DNA of 64,000 bases from Flavobacteriales bacterium (GCA_020635455.1 JACJZT010000003.1:434001-498000), one strand, 5' to 3'. Numbered from the stretch's first letter, positions 9,836 to 18,071 are shown. A program made the numbers and translations. The notes: a model not told the origin generated them from the letters alone.

Positions 9836-10010
9836 TTTCGGGTGTGTGTCGATTGCTAATTTGCATGTCTCACCGCAGGAAGGAAAGCTTAAGTAAACAT
9901 CACGTATTGGTTGTTGCGTTCACAACAAAATGAATTCTTTTATATTGAACCTTTGCTTTTTGGATATTCCTGAATTTTAATTTAGTTTTACACTTTACAA
10001 GGCATGAATT

Positions 10011-12818
10011 ATGGCATTTGAATTTAAAAATGACAGCATCGTCAACAAGGAAGACAGAAACGTCAATTTCAACTCTGAAAACATTAAACAAGATGTTAAA
10101 GTTGCATACATCAACGATGTTCCCTGCAATATTGTAGAAGGTGAAACCATTTTGAAATTTGTAAGGAGGAATCTTGGAAAGGATTACATTCCCACTCTTT
10201 GCGACGCACCAAATCTTGACCCTTTTGGATCCTGCAGGGTCTGCAGTGTGGATGTTGCCCTTGTGAAAAACGGCAAATCAAAGTCTATGGCTTCATGTCA
10301 TACGCCGGTTATGCCCGATTCGTACATTTACACCGATAGTGACCGGATAAAAAAGCTTCGCAAAAACATCATTGAGCTCGTACTTACCGATCATCCACTC
10401 GACTGCCTTACCTGTGAAGTGAATGGAAATTGTGAGTTACAAACCGTTGCTGCCAGAGTTGGTATAAGAGATGTTCGATACCCTGAAGGCAAGAATCATT
10501 TAGATAAAACAAAAGATCTTAGTCACCCTTACATGACCTCAGATTTCTCAAAATGTATAAACTGTTTTCGCTGTGTAAGGGCCTGTGATGAGGTACAGGG
10601 CGAAATGGTTCTGAGTATGGCAGGTCGTGGTTTCGACAGTCATATAGTGAAAAGCTTTGACAATACTTTTTTTGATTCCGATTGTGTGAGTTGTGGTGCT
10701 TGTGCACAGGCTTGCCCAACTTCAGCCATTTCTGATGTTTTCGAATCAAAATCCATTGCGGTAGATGAAACCATTAGGACCATCTGCACTTATTGCGGTG
10801 TTGGTTGTAATCTTGATGTTTCTGTAGTTGACGGAAAAGTAAAATCGATACAGGCACCTTACGATGCGGATGTAAATGCCGGACATACCTGTCTGAAGGG
10901 ACGTTATGCCTTTTCATTCTACAATCATCCCGACCGCTTAAAAACGCCCCTGATACGAAAAAACGGTCAATTAGTGGAATCAACCTGGGATGAAGCATAC
11001 GATTATATTGCCAATAAACTCACTGAAATAAAAGCGAAATATGGCCCGGATTCCATAGGCGGCATCTCTTCTGCACGTTGCACCAATGAAGAAAACTACT
11101 TAATGCAAAAGCTTCTGAGAGTTGTGATCGGCACGAACAATATCGATAGTTGTGCGAGAGTTTGTCATTCACCCACGGCTTTGGGATTGCAAAAGACCTT
11201 TGGTACCGGAGCCGCAACCAACTCAGTAATTGACCTGAAATATACAAAATGTGTAATGGTAATTGGAGCCAACCCAACGGATGCTCATCCGGTTACCGGT
11301 GCAAAGATCAAGCAGTTTGCAATGAAAGGCACATCCATTGTGATCGATCCCAGAAAAACTGAACTTGCCAAATACGCTACCTATCATTTGCAACTCAAAC
11401 CGGGTACCAATGTGGCTCTTTTGAACATGATGATGCATTTCATTTTGAAGGAAGAACTTGAAGATAAAGGATTTATTGAACAAAGAACCGAAGGTTACAA
11501 GGAATTTGCTGAACATATTCTCAGCTTAAACATAGATGAACTTGAAAAGATAACCGGAGTTAAGAAAGATCTCGTCAGAGAAGCTGCCATTACCTATGCA
11601 ACCGCTGAAGCTGCCATGTCTTTTCACGGGCTTGGTGTTACTGAGCATTCTCAGGGAACCTATACCGTGATGCTTATTGCCGATCTTGCAATGATCACAG
11701 GAAACGTAGGTAAAAGAGGTTGTGGTGTAAATCCGTTGCGTGGTCAAAACAATGTTCAGGGAACTGCCGATATGGGATGTCAGCCTTATCAGGGTGCAGG
11801 ATATTATGATGTTACCGATCCTAAGAATCACAGGATGTACGAGGATTTTTATGGTGTAAAATTACCACAGCATACCGGTTATAAGATTCCGGAAATGTAC
11901 GATGCAGCGATCGAAGGAAAGTTTAAAGCTCTGTTGCTTATGGGAGAAGATAATGTTCAAACCGACCCAAATACCCAATACGTTAAAAAAGCCATGAATG
12001 AGCTCGAATTGCTGGTAGTTCAGGAACTTTTCATTACCGAAACTTCCAAAATGGCACATGTGGTTTTACCAGCTTCTTCCTTTTTGGAAAAAAGCGGAAC
12101 TTTTACCAATGGCGAAAGAAGAGTACAAAAGGTAAGGCAGGTAGTTAAGCCGGTAGAGGGTACAAAACCTGATGGACAGATCGTTATAGATATAATGAAT
12201 CGCATGGGATATAAAACCCCTGATTACGATCCCAAAACCGTACTTGAAGAAATTTCAAGGATCGTTCCGTTTTTCGCAGGTATCCGATGGGATGAGCTTG
12301 GAGAAAACGGTAAACAATGGCCGGTTGCCGAAGATGGTACCGGTACAGAAATATTGCATGTCGATACCTTTAAGCGGGGCAAGGGAAAGCTGCAGACAGC
12401 ATCGTGGAAACAAACAACCGAATTGTCGGACCATTCATCTGACTTCCCTTATATTCTTACAACAAACAGGGAATTGGAACACTATAATTGTGGTTCCATG
12501 ACCCGCAGAACCGGTAATGCCGTTATACTTACAGAGGATGTTTTGTTGATAAACCCGGCTGATGCTTCCAAACATTTGATACAGGATGGAGAAATGGTTT
12601 GTGTTATAAGTGCAAGAGGGAAAATTGATGTCAAGGCCAAAATTACGGACGAAGTGCGTGAAGGTGTGCTTTCATCAACCTTCCATTTTCCTGAGATCAA
12701 CATGAACGACCTCACTTCTTCGGTTAGTGATGGTGAAGCAAAATGCCCTGAATACAAAGTTGTTGCAGTTAACATCCGCAAATCAAAAGGCAAGTATAAA
12801 GAGTTGGTAAATTCCTGA
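10011..12818 (+). CDS. fdhA: Formate dehydrogenase alpha subunit, Mo-bisMGD type with NuoG-like Fe-S N-terminus
   Basis: A 935-residue cytosolic enzyme predicted to oxidise formate to CO2. Domains in order: [2Fe-2S] domain (C64, C75, C78, C96); a His-Cys [4Fe-4S] motif (H128, C132, C135, C141); a two-cluster ferredoxin domain (C182/C185/C188/C192 and C225/C228/C231/C235); then the molybdopterin oxidoreductase with its [4Fe-4S] ligands C259, C262, C266 and C294. CARVCHSPTALG places Cys385-His386 where E. coli FdhF has Sec140-His141, so this is the Cys form. The C-terminal MGD-binding domain holds TTNRELEHYNCGSMTRRTGN. The architecture matches NAD-dependent soluble FDHs that pair with NuoEF-like diaphorase subunits, but none lies nearby. 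The next gene makes molybdenum cofactor. Confidence 0.93.
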   Translation: MAFEFKNDSIVNKEDRNVNFNSENIKQDVKVAYINDVPCNIVEGETILKFVRRNLGKDYIPTLCDAPNLDPFGSCRVCSVDVALVKNGKSKSMASCHTPVMPDSYIYTDSDRIKKLRKNIIELVLTDHPLDCLTCEVNGNCELQTVAARVGIRDVRYPEGKNHLDKTKDLSHPYMTSDFSKCINCFRCVRACDEVQGEMVLSMAGRGFDSHIVKSFDNTFFDSDCVSCGACAQACPTSAISDVFESKSIAVDETIRTICTYCGVGCNLDVSVVDGKVKSIQAPYDADVNAGHTCLKGRYAFSFYNHPDRLKTPLIRKNGQLVESTWDEAYDYIANKLTEIKAKYGPDSIGGISSARCTNEENYLMQKLLRVVIGTNNIDSCARVCHSPTALGLQKTFGTGAATNSVIDLKYTKCVMVIGANPTDAHPVTGAKIKQFAMKGTSIVIDPRKTELAKYATYHLQLKPGTNVALLNMMMHFILKEELEDKGFIEQRTEGYKEFAEHILSLNIDELEKITGVKKDLVREAAITYATAEAAMSFHGLGVTEHSQGTYTVMLIADLAMITGNVGKRGCGVNPLRGQNNVQGTADMGCQPYQGAGYYDVTDPKNHRMYEDFYGVKLPQHTGYKIPEMYDAAIEGKFKALLLMGEDNVQTDPNTQYVKKAMNELELLVVQELFITETSKMAHVVLPASSFLEKSGTFTNGERRVQKVRQVVKPVEGTKPDGQIVIDIMNRMGYKTPDYDPKTVLEEISRIVPFFAGIRWDELGENGKQWPVAEDGTGTEILHVDTFKRGKGKLQTASWKQTTELSDHSSDFPYILTTNRELEHYNCGSMTRRTGNAVILTEDVLLINPADASKHLIQDGEMVCVISARGKIDVKAKITDEVREGVLSSTFHFPEINMNDLTSSVSDGEAKCPEYKVVAVNIRKSKGKYKELVNS

Positions 12819-12837
12819 AATTTTCGAGGTACAACGA

Positions 12838-13746
12838 ATGATTGACATAACAGGCAAAATTAAGACCTATCGGTCGGCCATTGCACAGGCTACCTTAACC
12901 GTGAGTGATCCTAAAACCATACTTGCGGTTCAAAATAATACAGTTCCTAAAGGAGACGTGCTGGAAGCCAGCAGAATTGCAGGTTTGTTTGCTGTTAAGA
13001 AAACCAGTGAAATGATCCCGGATTGTCATCCAATGCCCATAGAACATACTGAAATTAGACATTTCATTAAAGGTCAGGAAATCAACATTGAAGTGGAAGT
13101 TTCCACCATCTACAAAACCGGTGTTGAAGTAGAAGCCATGCATGGAGCATCTGTAGTCGCTTTAACCATTTACGACATGCTGAAGCCAATTGACAAAGGA
13201 ATTGAAATCAACAACATTAAGCTTCTTAAAAAACGCGGAGGTAAATCACAATATGCAGAAAAGATGAACCGAACCGTGTATGCGGCTGTAATTGTTTGTT
13301 CCGATTCTATTTCTTCAGGCAAAAAAGTTGATTTTGCCGGACAGGCCATTATTTCAAAACTGGAGAAACACGGAGTCCAAATTCGCAGGTATGAAGTTAT
13401 CCCGGATGAGATTGACAGGATCAGAGAAAAACTTAAGGAACAATGCACTGAAAAAACCGACCTGATCATTTTTACCGGGGGAACCGGACTTTCTTCAAGA
13501 GATGTTACCCCTGAAGCAATAAAGCCTTTACTTGAAGTAGAAATTCCCGGAATTGCAGAAGCTGCAAGAGTATACGGACAAGAACACATGCCATACGCAA
13601 TGTTGTCTCGTTCTGTTGCTGGAATGATTGGAAAATCCTTAATCCTGGCTTTACCGGGATCTACAAGAGGAGCTCAGGAAAGCATGGACGCTCTTTTCCC
13701 TTACTTATTGCATATTTTCAAGGTACTTGATTTTGAACCACATTAA
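12838..13746 (+). CDS. moaCB: Fused molybdenum cofactor biosynthesis protein MoaC-MoaB
   Basis: A 302-residue fusion. Residues 1-140 are MoaC (cyclic pyranopterin monophosphate synthase): KGDVLEASRIAG, MIPDCHPMPIEHTEI and VEVEAMHGASVVALTIYDM with K/D near 130 match the active-site segments. From about residue 145 a MoaB/MogA domain follows, with VCSDSISSGKKVD, FTGGTGLSSRDVTPEA and LPGSTRGAQESMDALF, the molybdopterin-binding GGTG and PGS loops. Together they cover an early ring-forming step and molybdopterin adenylylation or binding. It sits 19 nt behind fdhA, so enzyme and cofactor supply are probably co-expressed. MoaC is slightly short at its N-terminus but contains the conserved core. Confidence 0.95.
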   Translation: MIDITGKIKTYRSAIAQATLTVSDPKTILAVQNNTVPKGDVLEASRIAGLFAVKKTSEMIPDCHPMPIEHTEIRHFIKGQEINIEVEVSTIYKTGVEVEAMHGASVVALTIYDMLKPIDKGIEINNIKLLKKRGGKSQYAEKMNRTVYAAVIVCSDSISSGKKVDFAGQAIISKLEKHGVQIRRYEVIPDEIDRIREKLKEQCTEKTDLIIFTGGTGLSSRDVTPEAIKPLLEVEIPGIAEAARVYGQEHMPYAMLSRSVAGMIGKSLILALPGSTRGAQESMDALFPYLLHIFKVLDFEPH

Positions 13747-13758
13747 CTTCACAGGATC

Positions 13759-14232
13759 TTATTCATTCCAAATCCTGTCGGTAGAAACTCCGTGACACGA
13801 CTGGCATTCGCCATTTGGAATTGTGGTCTCCATGAATTTCAGATTTCCCGATTGATTTTGATGTGCCGGATAGAGCCCTGAATTAAAATCGATTTCTTTG
13901 GTTGTATAAAAATTACCCAGTGCATCAACTTCGATAGTATGTTTTAATTCACCTTTGCCATTGGGTTGTGTGAACAGTAAGATCTTTCCGTTAGGGTTAT
14001 TTCGGATCAGGTCCGAACCATAAACCGAACCGGCAATTTGAAACCATCCTTCACCTTTACCACCGGTTTTATGACAGTTCATACAGTTTTCTCCTTTATG
14101 ATGGCTTTCATCGTCACCATTTGTGCTGGTTTTGGAGACTTTTTTTTGCATTTCATAATGGCTGCAGCTATGCAATAATATTAATACGAAAAAAAATAAA
14201 CCAAGGTACAAATAAGGATAATTGTATTTCAT
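13759..14232 (-). CDS. Small lipoprotein with two CxxCH heme-binding motifs
   Basis: A 157-residue protein. A hydrophobic N-terminal segment ends in the lipobox LLHSC (Cys23), so it is an exported lipoprotein. Two CxxCH motifs, CMNCH at 50-54 and CQSCH at 143-147, predict two covalently attached c-type hemes placed near the two ends, with a beta-rich middle (GWFQIAGSVYGSDL, then a GKGELKHTIEVDALGNFYTT stretch) resembling a carboxypeptidase-regulatory-like fold between them. It may be a periplasmic electron carrier, but no partner is evident. The gene is convergent with moaCB, only 12 nt apart, so a link to formate oxidation is possible but not shown. I do not recognise a named family. Confidence 0.75.
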   Translation of the reverse strand: MKYNYPYLYLGLFFFVLILLHSCSHYEMQKKVSKTSTNGDDESHHKGENCMNCHKTGGKGEGWFQIAGSVYGSDLIRNNPNGKILLFTQPNGKGELKHTIEVDALGNFYTTKEIDFNSGLYPAHQNQSGNLKFMETTIPNGECQSCHGVSTDRIWNE

Positions 14233-14345
14233 GAAAAAGTTTGTGTTTATAAATAATACAACGAAGATAGTAAAAACCAGGTACGACCTTAAGGTCAGGA
14301 AAATTTCACATTTACCGTTTTTTTATTCCGCGACTCATTCACATC

Positions 14346-14712
14346 AATCCCCTGCATCTTGCAGGTGATTGGTACTAAACTCAGTCACCTGCAAGATGCA
14401 GGCGATTAGTAATCTCAGTCACCTGCAAGATGCAGGGCTGAGATGGTGATAGAACTTGATTGACCTTCTTTGATTGTTTTAATAATTCCCCTTTCCAATC
14501 GCCTGCATCTTGCAGATGATTGGTACTAATCTCAGTCACCTGAAAGATGCAGGTGGCTGAGGCAAGATGGTGATAGAACTTGATTGACCTTCTTTGATTG
14601 TTTTAATAATTCCCCTTTCCAATCGCCTGCATCCTGCAAATGATTGGTACTAATCTCAGTCACCTGAAAAATGCAGGTGGCTGAGGCAAGATGCAGGCCA
14701 CTGAAACAGGCG
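14346..14712 (+). repeat. REP/BIME-like palindrome array upstream of the RAYT gene
   Basis: About seven copies of an imperfect palindrome with core CACCTGCAAGATGCAGGCG (6-bp arms CCTGCA/TGCAGG around an AGA loop), often extended by CAGT and ACTG to a longer stem with one A-C mismatch. Copies occur as inverted pairs (minus then plus) about 15 nt apart at roughly 14347/14381, 14497/14533 and 14621/14657, a BIME-like arrangement. Two of the pairs lie in a tandem 124-bp unit, for example AATCGCCTGCAT at 14497 and 14621. No coding region is seen between 14233 and 14807. Confidence 0.85.
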
Positions 14713-14795
14713 ATAAAGAAAAAATTGAAGGTGGCTGAATGGTCCTGATTTTATTAGAGAAATATTTTATTCGATTCTTGCACACGGGTATTAAA

Positions 14796-14803
14796 TACTT
14801 TTG
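14796..14803 (+). promoter_or_regulatory. Probable -7 element TACTTTTG before the RAYT gene
   Basis: TACTTTTG ends 4 nt before the ATG at 14808. It supports this start over the longer in-frame extension from 14739 and implies a nearly leaderless mRNA. Confidence 0.55.
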
Positions 14804-14807
14804 TCCT

Positions 14808-15338
14808 ATGAGTGAATTGAGAAAGACATCGTCTGATGAGATCTACTTTATCACCATGACCATAATGAATTGGATAGATCTTTTTTCAAGAGAAATTTAC
14901 AAAGAAATTGTTACCGAAAATTTAAAGTACTGCCAAGAAAATGAAAAGTTGGAAATTTATGCATATGTTATTATGAGCAATCATCTGCACTTGGTATGTA
15001 GCAGACGAGATGAAAACCTAAATGAGTTAATTGGACGTTTTAAGAGCTATACATCAAAACTTTTCATAAGGGAAATAGAAAATAATTTCATCGAAAGCAG
15101 AAGAGCATGGCTGCTACAATTATTTAGTCAAAATGCTCAAAAACACAGACGTGACCGTAGTAATTATGTATGGAAGTATACAAACCATGCCAAACTTTTA
15201 AAATCAAATTGGATAGTTGAACAAAAGATCAACTACATTCACCAAAACCCTGTAAAAGCAGGAATTGTTACAGAAGCACACTATTACAAATATAGCAGTG
15301 CTTGCCCGGATGGACCTATTCAGGTATTTGAAATTTAA
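14808..15338 (+). CDS. rayT: REP-associated tyrosine transposase (RAYT, Y1 transposase-like)
   Basis: A 176-residue protein of the IS200-like Y1 HUH superfamily (Y1_Tnp domain). Visible hallmarks are the opening strand IYFITMTIMNWIDLF, the metal-binding HUH motif in YVIMSNHLHLVC, the helix LIGRFKSYTSKLF carrying the candidate catalytic tyrosine, and the C-terminal INYIHQNPVKAGIV signature typical of RAYTs. Such enzymes cut and join single-stranded DNA at REP hairpins and are thought to spread them; they are usually single-copy and not classical IS elements. Here the gene stands between two arrays of one palindrome family and more copies are scattered to 31.5 kb, the expected genome signature. 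An upstream in-frame extension from 14739 reads into repeat DNA and is not preferred. Confidence 0.92.
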   Translation: MSELRKTSSDEIYFITMTIMNWIDLFSREIYKEIVTENLKYCQENEKLEIYAYVIMSNHLHLVCSRRDENLNELIGRFKSYTSKLFIREIENNFIESRRAWLLQLFSQNAQKHRRDRSNYVWKYTNHAKLLKSNWIVEQKINYIHQNPVKAGIVTEAHYYKYSSACPDGPIQVFEI

Positions 15339-15395
15339 AGTACTCCATATTTAAATAAAGTAATAGTTGGTTTGATTTCAGTTTCAGTCATCTTC

Positions 15396-15829
15396 TTCAA
15401 TCGCCTGCATCTTGCAGGTGGTTGAGAAACGTCTGCTCTGATCGGTTTAAAACGTGCTCTGTGTGTACCCGCTTCAATCGCCTGCATCTTGCAGGTGACT
15501 GTATTGCAAGATGCAGGCAACTGTACTGCAAGATTTATGCGACTGTACTGTTCTATTTTTTTGAGTTGTGACGCAAAATCGAGGTCCTGACTAACTTGCA
15601 GGTAATCGAGAAAAGTCTGCTCTGATCGCTTAAAACGTGCTCTGTGTGCACCCACTTCAATCGCCTGCATCTTGCAGGTGATAGAGAAACGTCCTATCTG
15701 ATCGCTTTAAAACGTGCTCTGTGTGCATGAACTTTAGTCACCTGCAAGATGCAGGCGACTGTATTGCAAGATGCAGGCGACTGTATTGCAAGATGCAGGC
15801 GACTGTACTGCAAGATTTATGCGACTGAG
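15396..15829 (+). repeat. REP palindrome array downstream of the RAYT gene
   Basis: Copies of the same palindrome in minus orientation lie near 15398, 15474 and 15657, with a decayed one near 15590 and a plus-orientation copy at about 15737. Three are followed by a shared block GAGAAACGTCTGCTCTGATC plus a TTTAAAACGTGCTCTGTGTG tail (starting about 15424, 15608 and 15684, the last two 76 nt apart). At 15751, 15773 and 15795 a perfect 22-bp tandem repeat is built from half a palindrome and its flank (GCAGGCGACTGTATTGCAAG is its start). Open frames on the minus strand here are by-products of the repeats. The array fills the gap to the thyA promoter. Confidence 0.83.
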
Positions 15830-15876
15830 TTGATTCATTGTGATTAACATGTTTATGACAAAATAGTATTTTAAAG

Positions 15877-15884
15877 TACGTTTG
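15877..15884 (+). promoter_or_regulatory. Probable -7 element TACGTTTG before thyA
   Basis: TACGTTTG ends 4 nt before the thyA ATG, about 50 nt behind the end of the REP array. Confidence 0.55.
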
Positions 15885-15888
15885 TAAA

Positions 15889-16716
15889 ATGGATCAATTT
15901 GAATCTTTTCTGAAGTACGTATATCATAACGGCACAGACAAGTCAGACAGGACCGGCACCGGAACCCGAAGCTATTTTGGAGGCCAGATGCGCTTCGACC
16001 TGAAAGATTCATTTCCTCTTATCACCACAAAAAAAGTACATCTAAAATCCATTATCTATGAACTGCTCTGGTTTATCAAAGGCGATACCAATATTGGTTA
16101 TCTGAATCAAAACGGCGTGAGTATTTGGGACGAATGGGCGGATGAAAAGGGTGATCTTGGTCCGGTATACGGCAAACAATGGAGAAGCTGGTTGGGTGCA
16201 GATGGTAAAACCTATGATCAGCTTACCGATCTTATTCACTCCTTAAAATCCAATCCCGACAGCCGAAGACATATTATAAGCGCCTGGAACGTAGCCGATA
16301 TACCCAAAATGGCCCTGGCACCATGTCATTGTTTGTTTCAGTTTTATGTTAAACCCCCTACACCGGAGCAGAAAACAAGAGGATTGAAAGGTTCCCTGTC
16401 TTGTCAGTTATATCAAAGATCTGCAGACCTCTTCCTGGGTGTTCCCTTTAACATTGCCAGTTACGCATTGTTTACACTTATGCTGGGTCGTGAATGTGAT
16501 CTGGAAGCCGATGAGTTTGTACATACTTTTGGTGATGCTCATATCTACAGCAATCATTTTGAGCAGGTAGAATTGCTTTTGAGCCGTCAACCGCGCCCAT
16601 ACCCAAAAATGACCCTAAACCCCGAAATAAGCTCGATCTTTGATTTTGATTATGAGGATTTTTATTTGAGTGACTATGATCCCCATCCGGGTATAAAAGC
16701 TCCAATAGCCGTTTAG
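15889..16716 (+). CDS. thyA: Thymidylate synthase
   Basis: A 275-residue ThyA converting dUMP and methylene-tetrahydrofolate to dTMP and dihydrofolate. DRTGTGTRSYFG near residue 20 is the phosphate-binding arginine loop, MALAPCHCLFQFYV holds the catalytic Cys146 (same number as in E. coli), SCQLYQRSADLFLGVPFNIASYA is the nucleotide and folate contact region, and FGDAHIYSNH and DPHPGIKAPIAV close the protein. Compared with the E. coli enzyme there is an extra stretch of about 11 residues (around KPPTPEQKTRGLKG, 154-167) in the turn after the catalytic strand. The gene follows the REP array directly and is convergent with aat. Confidence 0.98.
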   Translation: MDQFESFLKYVYHNGTDKSDRTGTGTRSYFGGQMRFDLKDSFPLITTKKVHLKSIIYELLWFIKGDTNIGYLNQNGVSIWDEWADEKGDLGPVYGKQWRSWLGADGKTYDQLTDLIHSLKSNPDSRRHIISAWNVADIPKMALAPCHCLFQFYVKPPTPEQKTRGLKGSLSCQLYQRSADLFLGVPFNIASYALFTLMLGRECDLEADEFVHTFGDAHIYSNHFEQVELLLSRQPRPYPKMTLNPEISSIFDFDYEDFYLSDYDPHPGIKAPIAV

Positions 16717-16721
16717 AAGGC

Positions 16722-17282
16722 TCACATTAGGGCCTTGTTCAATAAACTTAAATATTCTTCATGAGTTACCTCGTATGCCCCAAACTGGCGAATATGATCA
16801 TTTAGATATTGGCTATCCAGTAAAATAAAATCCTTTTCTCTCAAATGTTCCACAAGATGAACCAGTGCAATTTTTGAAGCGTCCGTTACAAGATGAAACA
16901 TGCTTTCACCAAAAAAGGCTTTAGAAATTGAGAGCCCGTAAAGCCCGCCGACCAATTCGTTTCCAAGATAGGTTTCCACACTATGCGCAACCCCCATTTC
17001 ATGAAGTTGGCAATACATGTCAATGATTTCGTCAGAGATCCAGGTTTCCGGTCTTTGAGCGCAATGCCTGATAACCTTTTCAAAATTTTCGTTCATGCGG
17101 CAACTGAACTTGTTTTGCTTGTATAAACGCTTAAGGTTTTTACTGACTTTAAAATTTTCATCAAGAGGAATGATACCGCGTTGTTCAGGTAAATGCCAGT
17201 AGATCTCATTTCCGCTTTCCGGGTGAGCCATGGGAAAATAACCCTGACAATACGCATGGATCAATACATTCGGGTCGAACAT
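16722..17282 (-). CDS. aat: Leucyl/phenylalanyl-tRNA-protein transferase
   Basis: A 186-residue Aat, which attaches Leu or Phe from tRNA to N-terminal Arg or Lys of proteins and marks them for ClpS/ClpAP degradation (N-degron pathway). Family signatures are AYCQGYFPMA at the start, then YWHLPEQRGIIPL, the WISDEIIDMYCQLHEMGVAH region, SVETYLGNELVGGLYGLSIS, FFGESMFH, and LLDSQYLNDHIRQFGAYEV near the end. It is shorter than the 234-residue E. coli protein, lacking the first N-terminal extension, as is common in Bacteroidota. The usual DxQ site reads DSQ. It converges on thyA with a 5-nt gap. Confidence 0.95.
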   Translation of the reverse strand: MFDPNVLIHAYCQGYFPMAHPESGNEIYWHLPEQRGIIPLDENFKVSKNLKRLYKQNKFSCRMNENFEKVIRHCAQRPETWISDEIIDMYCQLHEMGVAHSVETYLGNELVGGLYGLSISKAFFGESMFHLVTDASKIALVHLVEHLREKDFILLDSQYLNDHIRQFGAYEVTHEEYLSLLNKALM

Positions 17283-17287
17283 TTTTA

Positions 17288-17295
17288 CAAAATTA
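17288..17295 (-). promoter_or_regulatory. Probable -7 element TAATTTTG before aat
   Basis: Minus-strand TAATTTTG ends 5 nt before the aat ATG at 17282. Confidence 0.5.
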
Positions 17296-17345
17296 CAATT
17301 TAAATTTCCGCTAAGCCATTGAGTGATAACTTTGAAATATTGAAA

Positions 17346-17353
17346 TACATTTG
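17346..17353 (+). promoter_or_regulatory. Probable -7 element TACATTTG before the FAA hydrolase gene
   Basis: TACATTTG ends 4 nt before the ATG at 17358 and argues for that start rather than the in-frame ATG at 17319. Confidence 0.55.
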
Positions 17354-17357
17354 CCGG

Positions 17358-17966
17358 ATGAAAATACTATGTGTTGGCCGGAACTATTCCGAACATGCAA
17401 AAGAACTAAAAAATGAAGTGCCCACAGAACCGGTGCTTTTTATGAAACCCGATTCTTCGGTATTGCGAAAAGGAGAACCCTTTTTTCACCCGGATTTTTC
17501 ACAAAACATTCATTATGAAACCGAGCTCGTTTTCAGAATCAATAAAATTGGAAAACACATACAGTCAAAATACGCTTCAACCTATTTTTCAGAATTTACC
17601 GTCGGTATTGATTTTACGGCCCGGGACCTCCAGGACCGGCAAAAAAGCAAAGGACTGCCATGGGAAATTGCCAAAGCCTTTGATCAAAGTACGGTCTTAG
17701 GGGATTTTATTCCGGTTGGCGAATTCGACCTGAGTAATGTATCCTTTCATTTACTTAAAAATGGGCAAATGGTTCAAAAAGGCAACAGCAGCAATATGAT
17801 CTTTCCTATCGATAAAGTTATTGAATACAGTTCAAAATTTTTTACCCTTAAGATCGGGGATCTAATTTTTACCGGTACTCCGGAAGGTGTTGGTAAGATT
17901 GAAATTGGGGACCATCTTGAAGGATTTCTGGAAGACACAAAGGTCTTTGATTTATGGATCCGGTAA
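17358..17966 (+). CDS. Fumarylacetoacetate hydrolase family protein
   Basis: A 202-residue FAH-fold enzyme. The start MKILCVGRNYSEHAKELKNE matches the usual family opening (cvGrNYaxHakEL), followed by PVLFMKPDSSVL, the metal site HYETELVFRI (E in YEtELv) and VGIDFTARDLQDRQKSKGLPW, then a FTGTPEGVGKIEIGD substrate-side strand. Members cleave C-C bonds of 2,4-dioxo or acylpyruvate compounds with Mg2+; YcgM/FAHD1-like proteins act as oxaloacetate decarboxylase or tautomerase. The specific substrate is not given by context: neighbours are aat (divergent) and an ABC exporter. Preferred start is supported by the -7 element and by alignment with the family N-terminus. Confidence 0.92.
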   Translation: MKILCVGRNYSEHAKELKNEVPTEPVLFMKPDSSVLRKGEPFFHPDFSQNIHYETELVFRINKIGKHIQSKYASTYFSEFTVGIDFTARDLQDRQKSKGLPWEIAKAFDQSTVLGDFIPVGEFDLSNVSFHLLKNGQMVQKGNSSNMIFPIDKVIEYSSKFFTLKIGDLIFTGTPEGVGKIEIGDHLEGFLEDTKVFDLWIR

Positions 17967-18071
17967 TACAATCCTTTCAATTACCATTTTTGAAAATTTA
18001 CGATGACATAAAATTCTGTCGTTTGAAAAGAGTCTCTTATCGGCAAAATAAATCTGAAGAGCGTAATTTTT

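Noticed and set aside
14739..14807. Longer N-terminus for the RAYT protein
   Set aside because: The extension starts in repeat-derived DNA and the promoter element TACTTTTG ends 4 nt before the ATG at 14808.
14346..15829. CRISPR array
   Set aside because: Repeats occur in both orientations, spacing is irregular, spacers are themselves repeats, and no cas gene is present; a RAYT lies in the middle.
15335..16012. Minus-strand open frames of 90-110 codons over the downstream REP array and the thyA start
   Set aside because: They are made of translated REP units (repeated ASCNTV, HRARFK strings), have no start signals, and one runs into thyA on the other strand.
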